From: Leishmania martiniquensis
Lineage: Eukaryota > Euglenozoa > Kinetoplastea > Trypanosomatida > Trypanosomatidae
Length of the DNA: 64,000 nucleotides
Direction: 5' to 3'
NCBI RefSeq assembly: GCF_017916325.1
Contig: NC_090169.1
Span: 562,001-626,000 of the forward strand
Positions 1 through 9,036 of this stretch are shown here, one piece after another. A program made the position numbers and the translations under genes. Within the stretch, counting starts at the first letter, position 1, and every line of letters starts with the position of its first letter. The notes beneath the pieces were generated by a model that saw nothing but the letters and a program-made list of their open reading frames with translations, ran no database searches and was not told where the DNA came from.

Positions 1-889
1 ACCTCTATGCTCCTGCTTAAGAGAGGGAGCCTCTACCTTGCTATTCCCGAGCATGTGCTCAAGCGTATATAGTTGACGTGGCGGATGCACCCACGACGAT
101 GAGGAGAGCGAGGGAAGCAATGAATGGAAAGGCCTCGAAATCCTGTGGGAAAGGACACCATCCGCGAGCGCACACTGGCCACCTGACCCACCCACCCCTC
201 CTCTTCCCCACGGCCGCCATCAGCACGGGGAGGGAGAGGGAAGAGAAAAAGCCGGTGGCGTGTGGCCACCACAATCATCAGCGTCCGTGCCTGCTTCCTG
301 CAATGCACATGGCAACGAGTGCTCTTCTCACCTGCATACCGAGAGAATGACGCCAGCGCCACTCGTGTCTGGTGCGCCCTTTCAGGCGCTTACGTTTTAA
401 CTTGGCGCCTCTTTTCATGCCAGCGTGGGGGGAGGGAGGGGTCTGCCCCTATCCGTTCCCAATGCTGTACTCACTCGCTCTCTCCCTTCTCCTACCCCCT
501 CCCCTCCGCGTCATCCCTCATCCTCTCCACTTTTTCTTTTTCTCTCCCTCTTCCCACGGTCACGGGAAGCAGCTTGCGAGGCAGAAGAGGAAGTTCGGGA
601 GAGCGGCGAAGATGGAGGTAGCTACGCGAGCGTCACCAGGTGCTGTTGCGCCTCGTGCGCCATACGGCTGGAGAGGGAGTCGACACAAACACGTGCAGAC
701 GCACCAGGTAGAGACGGCAACGCAGAGCGACGGTGACGCGGGGGTGGGAAAAGAGTGGGTGCTACTGGCAGGTACACAGGTCTGTCAGCCATCCTTGCTA
801 CAAAGGGGCGACAAAGAAAAAAGGATGGCTCGGGTCTGAGGTACGGCATGCGGAGGTTCCACATTCACTCGCACAGAGACAAGCATGCG
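1..889. other. Non-coding region downstream of the helicase gene
   Basis: This is the 3' flank of the leftmost gene in its direction of transcription. I find no credible gene. Short plus-strand reading frames here are low-complexity. Around 476-560 the plus strand is strongly pyrimidine-rich and is followed by AG dinucleotides, the opposite orientation to the splice signals of the rest of the window. The helicase 3' UTR and possibly the start of the next intergenic region must lie here. Confidence 0.6.
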
Positions 890-3800
890 CTAGCTTGTCC
901 TTATAACCCCATCGATTTCGTCCCCGTCCACAGGGTCGTAGTTGGGAAGATCTTCGTCATCATCTTCGTCGCCGTCATCGCCGTCTACGCTCAGCAGCGT
1001 CTCCTCTCCAGCAACAGCCCCCGCGCTTCCATGACCAGAGCCGCTGCGCCGCAGGTGCACCAGAGGGTCTATAATGGAGCCCATATCGACTAGCTGCCAA
1101 GACGGTGCCCCCCCTGCAGTGACGCTGCCCGCTGTGCTGCCCGGCGTGTCCGGCGACGTTGCACCCGTCATTCTCAACACAGGCGCCTTCAGAAGTCTTC
1201 GGCAGATCGCCGTGACCGTCTCGAGGGCGGAGTTGTTTTGCGGGTCCCGCGGGTTGTGGTACTTTCCCCGCAAACACTCGAACAGGGACCGACGAAGCTG
1301 CGTGACAAGGGCGAAGGTGGCGCGGTCGATGTGCACGGCGATCCAGCCGTCCACAACACAGATTGACAGCTCCGCATTGTACTCGGTCGTCGACTCCGAC
1401 GCGCCAAAGAGCAGCAACGCCCACAGGCTGACCGCAGACAGGTTCGTGAGGAAGTCCTGACGCTGCTCCCCCAAGCCAAAGACATCCTGAAAGATGTAGA
1501 AGAGCGCCGGGACCGGCTGGGCCGGAGACGTGCTCAGCACACCAGAATCCGCAGAGGCGACGCAACAGTCTCGTCGGAGCTCGCTTAGTACTTCTTCACG
1601 GTCAGGAACGCCGCCGCTTCGGGGACCGTCAACGCGCCGACACACGCTGTCTTTGGCCGGCTTGATGCTGCGGAAGTGTTTGGTCCTCAGTTCCAGCTTT
1701 CGTGCGGCACTTGGGCGCCGCACGGAGGACAGCGCCTGTGATGGTGGCCGCAGCAGTGCCACGTTCGGGAAGAGCGCCGCACAGATACACGCCTTCACCA
1801 ACGCAACGTCGAAGCTGTGGCGGGAGAGACTATTTGTATCGACGCAGAGCGCTCCGCGGTAGGAAAGCGGCGCCGCTTCCGATACCGGCACATCCTGCGC
1901 ACGTGAGCCGGCGACGCGGTGACTCGCTGTACCACCTACCGAGCGTCCCTCTGCATTCTTGACTGTGCCGCCGTAGTCGCCGAGGCGTTCGTGTAGAGGA
2001 GTAGTCGTAGCATCTGCGCCCTCCGCAACTTCGCCCTCCTCTCCGAACTCGTCCTGCGCGCCGATGAGGCCAGCGTGGAGCAATATTTCGCGGTACTGCG
2101 CCTTGTACTTGGAGATGAGGCGAATATTTCCTGTGTGCAACAAGTTAAACTTGGCAAAGTCTTCACTTTCCCCGTTGGCGCAGAAGGCGTTGTACGCGTT
2201 GAGAAAACTGACGTGGTCACTTTGAGAGCCGCGTGACAGCAGATAGCGTCTCTTCCGCGCCTCGGACGCAACATCTCGGCCAGTGACAAACGGGCACACG
2301 TCCGTGCACGCAGCCACCGTCAGAACAGAGTCCAAGCAGCGCAGCACGGCACCGACGATCATCATTTTGCCGATGCGCGGGTCACAGGGCAGCAGGGTCA
2401 GGTACTCTCCCAGTGGGGTAAGCCTATCCTCCTGCCCGACAGCACCGATGCCTCGAAGCACCACCATGGACGCGTCCACGTTGGTGTGCGAAGGCGGCTC
2501 GATAAACGTCTGTAGCGTTTCCTTGGGATTCGCGTGCCCAAGCGAGAGCAGCTTTAGCAGCACCTGCATTAGTGGTACGCGGTGAATGTCAGCCTCCGGA
2601 AACGGAGGCAGCGACTCCCACAGCTCCTTCGTGAAAAGGCGGTAGCACACACCACCCTGCGTCCGCCCCGCGCGTCCCTTGCGCTGTGTGCAGTTGGCTT
2701 GGCTCGCGTAGCCCAGCGTAAGCTGTGTCGAGAACACGGGGGTGGGGACAACGGTCGCGTCGCTGCTGCTGGTGTCTCCTGCCTCGCCGCACACCGGTAC
2801 TTTGTCCAGCGGCACAAGCGCAAAGGTCGGGCGCCCCGACGAGGAAGAGCCGCTCGGGCCAGCGGCGCCGTGCTGGTGAAGGGCAATGGGGCGACTTTTC
2901 CAGGTGGTTGTCTTGATAAGGCCCGTGTCGATGACCACAGCAGCGTCGTCGATCGTAATCCCGCTTTCGGCGATGTTCGTCGCCAGCACCACCTTCACGG
3001 CACCAGGCGGGGCTGGCATGAAGCACTCCCGCTGCTTCGCGCTGTCGATGGTGGAGTGAAGGAGAATGATGTGGAGGCGACTCTCCGCGGCGGGAAGCGC
3101 GTACGGGCCCTGATAATCTCTGATCGCAGCCCTCGCAGACGTTAGCTCCTTCCACCCTGGGAGAAAGACCAGTATCGACTTGCCCTCCGCGGCATTCTGA
3201 AGGTCTACCTGCACGGAGCGGTGGACGAGGTAGGCAACTAGGTTATAGTCCGTTTTGGGAGGCTTGCGCGAGCTAGCGCCTCTCGATGCAGTTGCCCGTG
3301 AGCTCGCCGTCTCGATCGCCGCCGTGCACTTCCCCTTACTTTGCATCTCCTGCTGCTGCCGCTGCTCCCCAAGCTGCAGGGCATCGAAGGCAGGCGAGTA
3401 AAATGGTGCAGTTATTGCCTCAGCGGCGATGTCTTCCAGGTAGCGGATCGCCACCGGGTACACCGCGCCCTCTACCTGCACGACGGGCGTGTCCACGCCG
3501 AAGTAGCGGGCAAACCTGTCAGCTTCCATTGTCGCACTCATCAGCACCACACGAAGGCGGGAGTTGCGGACCAGCAGTTTCTTCACGAGCGCGAGAATGA
3601 CATCGCAGTTGATGTCTCGCTCGTGCACTTCGTCGATAATGAGATGAGAGATGTGCTCCAGCTCGGGGTAGGTAGAGAAGATCTGCAGCAGGACACCTGT
3701 TGTGCACACGGTGATGTGCCGGCCTGGACGCGCATCCAGTCGGACCGCGTACCCTACATCCCTTCCAACTGTGCTGAGCCGCTCCTGCGCGATGCGCTCG

Positions 3801-6292
3801 GCGACGCTGAAGCTGCTCAGCCGACGTGGCTGCGTGACAAGAATGTTGCAGGATCCTCCGCGGCCGTGCTCGATCTCGTAATCCAGGATGTACTGCGGCA
3901 CCTGCGTCGTCTTGCCGCACCCTGTCGTCCCGCACAGCACAGTAACGCGGTGGCGCTGAACGGCGTCGAGCACCTGAGTCTTCACCGTCGCCATCGCAAG
4001 CGTCGAGCGGCGGGGATGAAACTGTGCGAGGTAGACAGGGTCGCGCCGGAGGGCGCGCAGCTTGTCCAGCATCTGCGCAGCGTACGTCGGGTCCGTGGCA
4101 AAGGCGCACTCGCTGATGCGCAGCAGGGGCCGCTCATCAATGCCGCGCACGCGGCTTCTGCAGCCGCCTGCAGCGTCAGGCCCGTCATTGTCCTCGCCCT
4201 GTTCTGCTGCGCTCTCTCTGGCTACATTGGCGGCTTGCTGCTGTGCCACCTGCTGCAATTGGGCCTGCAGCTGAAGCACCAGCTCAGTGGGCAGTGCCGC
4301 AGAGGGGATGGAACCGGGTGAGATGGACGGATGCGCATTAACAAACGCCTGCACCGCCTGAATTCGTTCATCGTAGAGTAACAGGTCTGCCATAGCGGTC
4401 TCCATCGCAGCACGCTCGGCCTCGAAGCGGTTAACACCGGTGCCGTCACAGCTGAGGCCGTTGAGAGTGAGGTGGCAACGATACGTGGTGGCGCTGGTGA
4501 CTCCACTCTTCGCGCTCGACTCCTTCGTGAACGTCGTTTGCGGCATCAGGCTAGCCTTGCCGAAGAGCAGGTGGTGGTACTGAACAAGCTTCCGATAGGC
4601 AGGCTGCATCTGTCTCAGAATCGACTCCATCGGGGCACTCGAGCAGTGCGAGTCGTCGTTCGCCTTGTGGCTGGGGCTCTTTGGCGCGCCGCTACCTCTC
4701 AAACGCCCTGTGTCATCCGTCACCTGCCGCCCCTCCACATCTGCCTGAAGTAGCCGAAGAATGCAGAGCGCATGAGCGGCGCACTGCCGCTTTGCTGCCT
4801 TCATGCTCTTGGCCACCCCTGTCGCTGTCAAACCCGTTTGAGGGTCGAGAACGAGGGTCGCCACGAAGACCGTACCCGGAAGCTGAGCCGTTGCCATCAG
4901 GCTTGAGGCATCTCGAATGCTCTCGTTGAGTTCCTGCAGCGCAGTCTGGCGACAATAGCGCTTCGGGTGTCGACGCACAAGCTCTGTGGCGCGATCTGCG
5001 ACAGGGTGGCCACTTCGTGGCACCTGCTCCCGCTTGTAGGCCTCCTCTTTCACGCGGGCGGCGACAGCTTGCACGTATGCGGCACTCGCGTCCACGTACT
5101 CGTCCCATGAGTCATACTCGTGCGGCTTCGGCATGCTGACCTGAGAAGGCAGCGCCCTCTCTTCCAAGGGAGGAGGAGCTGTGAAGGTGCCCGCCGCTGA
5201 CGGCGATGCTGTCTCTCTTCCGCTCATGTAGTGATCCAGCAGCTGCTCTGCATGCATGAAGCACAGCGCGCGAGCGACTTTGGCCTTCTTTGACTGCCCG
5301 ATAGCGAAGACCTCATTTTTGGCGGCGTCTCCTTTGTCACAGCGGCTGTTCAGAGGAAGCTCGAGCACGCACCGCTTGAGCTGTGAATGCGGTATGTGGT
5401 GCATAGTCGGCTCCTGTATCACAAACTCCGCATCCGGGTCGGCCTGTTCCTGATCGCTGCGGAGCATCGCGACTACTCGCTCCTCTGCTCCTCTGTCCAC
5501 GGCTAGTGGGGATACGCCTGCGGCGTCTTCGAGCCGGCCGCCCGGTAGTGACCGTATTCGTGGAGCCCGTGACGTTTTTGTTTTCTTCTTTTGAGGCAGC
5601 CACAGCTCCGCCATGTGCATTTTTGGACCGCATCTGGCTGAGCGAGTGCGCTCCGGAAGCTGCCGATCGCCGCTGCTGTGCGCTTCAACGCTTCCGTGTG
5701 GGGGCATCTGCTCAACGCCATCGGTTCGCGGTAGCTCGCTCACTGCGGCGCTGTTGCCACGGCACGGCACTGTTGCCATCGGCCTCGGTACTGAGCGCGC
5801 TTGTAATGTGGCAGATGGATACACTAAAAATCGGCCCTCCGTGCGCGACTTCGGAGATGTCAGCATCGTGGACTGCTGCCGCTGTGCCCTCGACAGCTCG
5901 CCAGTGCTCGGGCCGGGCCGTACGGACGGAAAGGAGGACTCAGAGATTGATCGAGTCTCCACAGCAAGAGTGGAGGCCTCTTGGGCAGGAGACGGCGTCG
6001 ATGACTTCGCACGGCGACGGGCAACGCGTCGAGGCTGGGGTGAGGCCCGCATTCCTGTGGCTCCGCACTCTTGGCTTCTGTAGCGCGGAGGGGAAGATAG
6101 CGGAGAAGGGGAAACACCTTCGGCACTGAAGGACTCGTGTGCCGTGCCAGCGCCGCTGCTGGTCAGATGACGAACAGAGGTTACTAATGGAAAAGGTACG
6201 CAAGTGCCACTCTTCGGCCGCGCGGTGCAGCAGACCTGCGTCCGCCATGGCTGTAGCCACATATACGGCACTGAGGCCCGCGTCGCAGACAT
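890..6292 (-). CDS. DExH-box (DHX/RHA-type) RNA helicase with two dsRBD-like domains, probably mitochondrial
   Basis: The 1800-residue product is a processive-type RNA helicase. The N-terminus (about residues 1-40) is rich in Arg, Ser and aromatic residues with no acidic residue, as in a mitochondrial presequence. Two dsRNA-binding-like regions lie near 435-515 and 565-643. The helicase core shows Walker A (GTTGCGKTT, about 795), DEVHE (about 884), SAT (about 920) and QRKGRAGR (about 1205). HA2 and OB-fold regions follow, then an Asp/Glu tail. The frame stays open upstream and has an ATG at 6349, but the first AG after the long polypyrimidine tract is at 6343-6344, so that ATG would be spliced away; the next ATG, at 6292, is chosen. 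The architecture matches RNA editing helicase 2 of trypanosomes (dsRBDs, DExH core, OB fold, mitochondrial). That assignment is inferred, because trypanosomatids have other large DExH helicases. Confidence 0.88.
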   Translation of the reverse strand: MSATRASVPYMWLQPWRTQVCCTARPKSGTCVPFPLVTSVRHLTSSGAGTAHESFSAEGVSPSPLSSPPRYRSQECGATGMRASPQPRRVARRRAKSSTPSPAQEASTLAVETRSISESSFPSVRPGPSTGELSRAQRQQSTMLTSPKSRTEGRFLVYPSATLQARSVPRPMATVPCRGNSAAVSELPRTDGVEQMPPHGSVEAHSSGDRQLPERTRSARCGPKMHMAELWLPQKKKTKTSRAPRIRSLPGGRLEDAAGVSPLAVDRGAEERVVAMLRSDQEQADPDAEFVIQEPTMHHIPHSQLKRCVLELPLNSRCDKGDAAKNEVFAIGQSKKAKVARALCFMHAEQLLDHYMSGRETASPSAAGTFTAPPPLEERALPSQVSMPKPHEYDSWDEYVDASAAYVQAVAARVKEEAYKREQVPRSGHPVADRATELVRRHPKRYCRQTALQELNESIRDASSLMATAQLPGTVFVATLVLDPQTGLTATGVAKSMKAAKRQCAAHALCILRLLQADVEGRQVTDDTGRLRGSGAPKSPSHKANDDSHCSSAPMESILRQMQPAYRKLVQYHHLLFGKASLMPQTTFTKESSAKSGVTSATTYRCHLTLNGLSCDGTGVNRFEAERAAMETAMADLLLYDERIQAVQAFVNAHPSISPGSIPSAALPTELVLQLQAQLQQVAQQQAANVARESAAEQGEDNDGPDAAGGCRSRVRGIDERPLLRISECAFATDPTYAAQMLDKLRALRRDPVYLAQFHPRRSTLAMATVKTQVLDAVQRHRVTVLCGTTGCGKTTQVPQYILDYEIEHGRGGSCNILVTQPRRLSSFSVAERIAQERLSTVGRDVGYAVRLDARPGRHITVCTTGVLLQIFSTYPELEHISHLIIDEVHERDINCDVILALVKKLLVRNSRLRVVLMSATMEADRFARYFGVDTPVVQVEGAVYPVAIRYLEDIAAEAITAPFYSPAFDALQLGEQRQQQEMQSKGKCTAAIETASSRATASRGASSRKPPKTDYNLVAYLVHRSVQVDLQNAAEGKSILVFLPGWKELTSARAAIRDYQGPYALPAAESRLHIILLHSTIDSAKQRECFMPAPPGAVKVVLATNIAESGITIDDAAVVIDTGLIKTTTWKSRPIALHQHGAAGPSGSSSSGRPTFALVPLDKVPVCGEAGDTSSSDATVVPTPVFSTQLTLGYASQANCTQRKGRAGRTQGGVCYRLFTKELWESLPPFPEADIHRVPLMQVLLKLLSLGHANPKETLQTFIEPPSHTNVDASMVVLRGIGAVGQEDRLTPLGEYLTLLPCDPRIGKMMIVGAVLRCLDSVLTVAACTDVCPFVTGRDVASEARKRRYLLSRGSQSDHVSFLNAYNAFCANGESEDFAKFNLLHTGNIRLISKYKAQYREILLHAGLIGAQDEFGEEGEVAEGADATTTPLHERLGDYGGTVKNAEGRSVGGTASHRVAGSRAQDVPVSEAAPLSYRGALCVDTNSLSRHSFDVALVKACICAALFPNVALLRPPSQALSSVRRPSAARKLELRTKHFRSIKPAKDSVCRRVDGPRSGGVPDREEVLSELRRDCCVASADSGVLSTSPAQPVPALFYIFQDVFGLGEQRQDFLTNLSAVSLWALLLFGASESTTEYNAELSICVVDGWIAVHIDRATFALVTQLRRSLFECLRGKYHNPRDPQNNSALETVTAICRRLLKAPVLRMTGATSPDTPGSTAGSVTAGGAPSWQLVDMGSIIDPLVHLRRSGSGHGSAGAVAGEETLLSVDGDDGDEDDDEDLPNYDPVDGDEIDGVIRTS

Positions 6293-7423
6293 GATCGCCG
6301 TAGCGCTGACGTCATGGCCACGGATTGAACAGCTCGGAAACGCTCGCATGTCACCAATGAAGAGCAAGCGAGAAGACCCGGGGGAACGAAAAAGAAGGGG
6401 AAGAGAGGAGGAGGTGCGTGTGTGTGTGTTGGGGGGAGAGGGTGAGGCCAAGGGGGGGGGTATGACGGCAATCTGTGATGATATGGAGGAAATAGCGAAA
6501 ATAAAAATACGGTCTGTCAACGGGCGCACCGACTTGACGGAGAGCGCCGTACGGAGAGCAGCCAATCAGGCAATTACCGCCAACCACGCCGTGGCAGGAC
6601 GACTCACAAAACGTACAGGACCAACGACAGAATACGCACAGACATGTGCAGAAATTTGGCGCTACGCTCTTTCCGTCGGTGCTCGGGTGTGCCAGAGGGG
6701 CGGGTAAGAGGGAGGGTGAGGCCACTGCCCGAGACGGCGACAGTGGTGGGCACTGAGCACGCCAACAGCTAAGGTGACACCTTTCACACCCCCGCGTGCG
6801 CCTCTCGCCACGCAATGCAACGTCGGCACCGACACCTACAGAAGTAGCGGCACTGGCCGCGGCGAAGTAGAGGGCTTTGCCGGGCAAGGCAGCGAGATAT
6901 ACGAGCGGGAGAAAAGGAGGAAGCAAAGGCGAGGAATGGGCTAGAGCGATGGGCACCTGCCAGTGTGATTGTGTGTGCAGCTCGCTGGGGAGAGGGCAAG
7001 GGAATTAGTAAGACAGCTTGCTGTGCATGAAGCGGCACTAGACTCCCAAGGATGTCTTTCGGAGGAGGAAGGGGGGGCGGCCTCTCTCCTCCCTCCCACC
7101 CCCGCTGGCGCACTATTTCATTCGGCAGCAGCAGCTTATTTCTAGTGTTCTTTTTTTTTTGCGCGTTGCTCTCTACCCCTCTCTACCGCAGAACCGCAGG
7201 CTCGGAATACCACCGAGGAATAGGTCCAGCCTTGGTGCTGGATGAGGCGTCTACGCGCATCTGCTGCGTCGGACTTTGGCCGCCTTCTTCTTTTTTTGTT
7301 GTTGTTGTCGTTCCCTCAGCAGCGCTCTCCACTCAGAGGAATGTGAGCGAAAAGGAAACGCAGAGAAAATAGCAACGGCAAAGATACAGCCACGACCCCC
7401 CACCCCCCACACACACGTACACC
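6293..7423. other. Intergenic region and UTRs
   Basis: Holds the helicase leader and the 3' UTR of the small membrane-protein gene. Long runs of T on the plus strand (near 7149-7160 and 7289-7297) are A runs in the transcript sense. Reading frames on both strands are low-complexity and I do not accept any of them as genes. Confidence 0.6.
6343..6417 (-). promoter_or_regulatory. Polypyrimidine tract and trans-splice acceptor for the helicase
   Basis: The minus strand is almost all pyrimidine from 6417 to about 6363. No AG occurs until 6344-6343, just inside the ATG at 6349. This implies a leader of about 50 nt and start at 6292. Predicted from sequence only. Confidence 0.6.
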
Positions 7424-8221
7424 TCAAGGGGCTGCTGTCAGAGGCGCCCCGTCCCCTTTCGGATCATGCTCGGCTAAAGGGGTCCCGCTCTCTTCCCTGC
7501 GCAATGCGTCGAACCGCTGTGCATCCGTCAGATGCTTCCACCGCTGCTCGCGAACCGCCATCACGCGGCTGCCCAGCATGCTCATTGGCCGCTCCACGTA
7601 CGCCCAATCCGGATTGATCATGTAGCGATAATACAAGTAGACACACGTGACGAACGTTGAGAACACCATGAGGAACACCTTCACGTTGCGCAGTCGCTCT
7701 GCGCTCATGGTGTGATAAAGGGTGCTGCGCTGCGAGTAGAGACCGACAGAAATCGTGTCGAAAGTGTGGACATTGCTGTTCTGCTCGTAATACATACCGC
7801 GATCCTCCTGATCCTTCAGCACACGCGCCTGCTGCTGTTCCACACGCAGCATGCTCAGCTCGTGCTGACGTTTTAGCTCGAAGACGACCTTATCACGCGA
7901 GAGAATCTCACGTATAACGGCTTCCCGAGCCACCATCCGCTTCGCGGCTGCGTCGACATCGACGCGAGGTGCCGCCGTCGTCTCAGCGGTGCCTGAGGCA
8001 ACCGACGCCGCGGCGTCTTTCTTTTCCGCGGAAGCTGCCTCACAATTCTTGTCTTCAATAGCCTCGTCCTTAGCAGAAGGTAAAGAGGAAGACAGGGAAG
8101 CAGCGTACCGCTGAGATGTGTTCACAGGATTCGATAAGGTGCCAAGGATCCCAGCGGCGCCCGTAAGACAGCCACATCTGCGTAGTATCAGCGAGGAGCT
8201 GCACAGTCGCAGCACTAGCAT
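7424..8221 (-). CDS. Conserved-type hypothetical protein, probably a single-span mitochondrial membrane protein
   Basis: I do not recognise a family. The 265-residue product starts with a Leu/Arg/Ser-rich stretch lacking acidic residues (about 1-50), as in a mitochondrial targeting signal. An Ala/Glu/Lys-rich spacer follows, then a charged helix likely to form a coiled coil (about 96-142). One hydrophobic segment (about 179-201, containing FLMVFSTFVTCVYLYY) is a good transmembrane helix. The C-terminal 65 residues are polar. The start at 8221 is the first ATG after an acceptor AG at 8294-8295 that follows a pyrimidine run (minus strand of 8311-8330), giving a 72-nt leader. The location is inferred from the presequence and the single span. 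No catalytic motif is visible. Confidence 0.7.
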   Translation of the reverse strand: MLVLRLCSSSLILRRCGCLTGAAGILGTLSNPVNTSQRYAASLSSSLPSAKDEAIEDKNCEAASAEKKDAAASVASGTAETTAAPRVDVDAAAKRMVAREAVIREILSRDKVVFELKRQHELSMLRVEQQQARVLKDQEDRGMYYEQNSNVHTFDTISVGLYSQRSTLYHTMSAERLRNVKVFLMVFSTFVTCVYLYYRYMINPDWAYVERPMSMLGSRVMAVREQRWKHLTDAQRFDALRREESGTPLAEHDPKGDGAPLTAAP

Positions 8222-9036
8222 CTTGACGAATGCGTGCGTAGCGAGAGAGGGTCACCGCAAGCAGACCACAAGACGTATTAATGGTCTCAGACGCTCACGA
8301 CACCCAAAGCGAAAAAAAAAGAGAGAGACAGATGCGCTATCGAAGTGCCGCTGCCACGCATCTACATATGTGTGCAGATACTTAAAGCTTCCACGAGAGG
8401 ACGAGGCGGGGGAAGGGAATACGAGCAGGCGAGGGGTGCCCATCTCAAGAAGAATGTACAGGCAAACAGTCCCCCGCGTGCATCATGTGACATCACGCGC
8501 CTACGTATAGGTCGATCAAGATATGCCTCAGGCAAAGGAAAAGAGCCGCAACCGGGGGAGCGATGGGGGGAGGGAGACGCATCCCCTGAGCTGGATAGCG
8601 TCATAAGGGACCTTTCGAGATTCCCTGTACCCCCGCCCGTTGCCTCCCACTTCTCGGCATGCGAGCTGCCACGCTGCGAAGAGGTTGGCTTCACACGGTG
8701 CATCGCTTCACCCGTGCGCAACCCTGCTCGTTGGACGCAGCCGTATCCGTAAGACGGCGCCGCTAGTGCAGGTCCTCCTGCGCTACAGTTCACCTTCCTC
8801 TCTCGGCACCAGCGTTTTTCCCACTTTCCTCAGCGTGGTTCCGGTTGAAGGCGACGGTAAAGAAAGCAAGGAGGGCAGGAGATCACACGGCGCCGCCGAT
8901 GGCGATCAGCATCAGCGACTTCCATTTTTTTTTTGTGTGTGGGGGGCACGGACAGCCGGCGTGTCGTTCACGTTTTCCAATGCAACGAAATAGGCGGGGA
9001 AAAGAGGAGGAGGCTTTGCTACTCCTCCATTGAAGC
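8222..9036. other. Intergenic region and UTRs
   Basis: Contains the splice signal described above and the 3' UTR of the F-box-like gene. No further gene is seen. Reading frames on both strands are short and biased in composition. Confidence 0.6.
8294..8331 (-). promoter_or_regulatory. Polypyrimidine tract and trans-splice acceptor
   Basis: The minus strand carries CTCTCTCTTTTTTTTTC and then the first AG at 8295-8294. No ATG lies between this AG and the start at 8221. Confidence 0.55.

Noticed and set aside
3341..4321. Plus-strand frame of 326 codons opposite the helicase core
   Set aside because: It is antisense to conserved helicase motifs and explained by the GC-rich codon pattern of the real gene.
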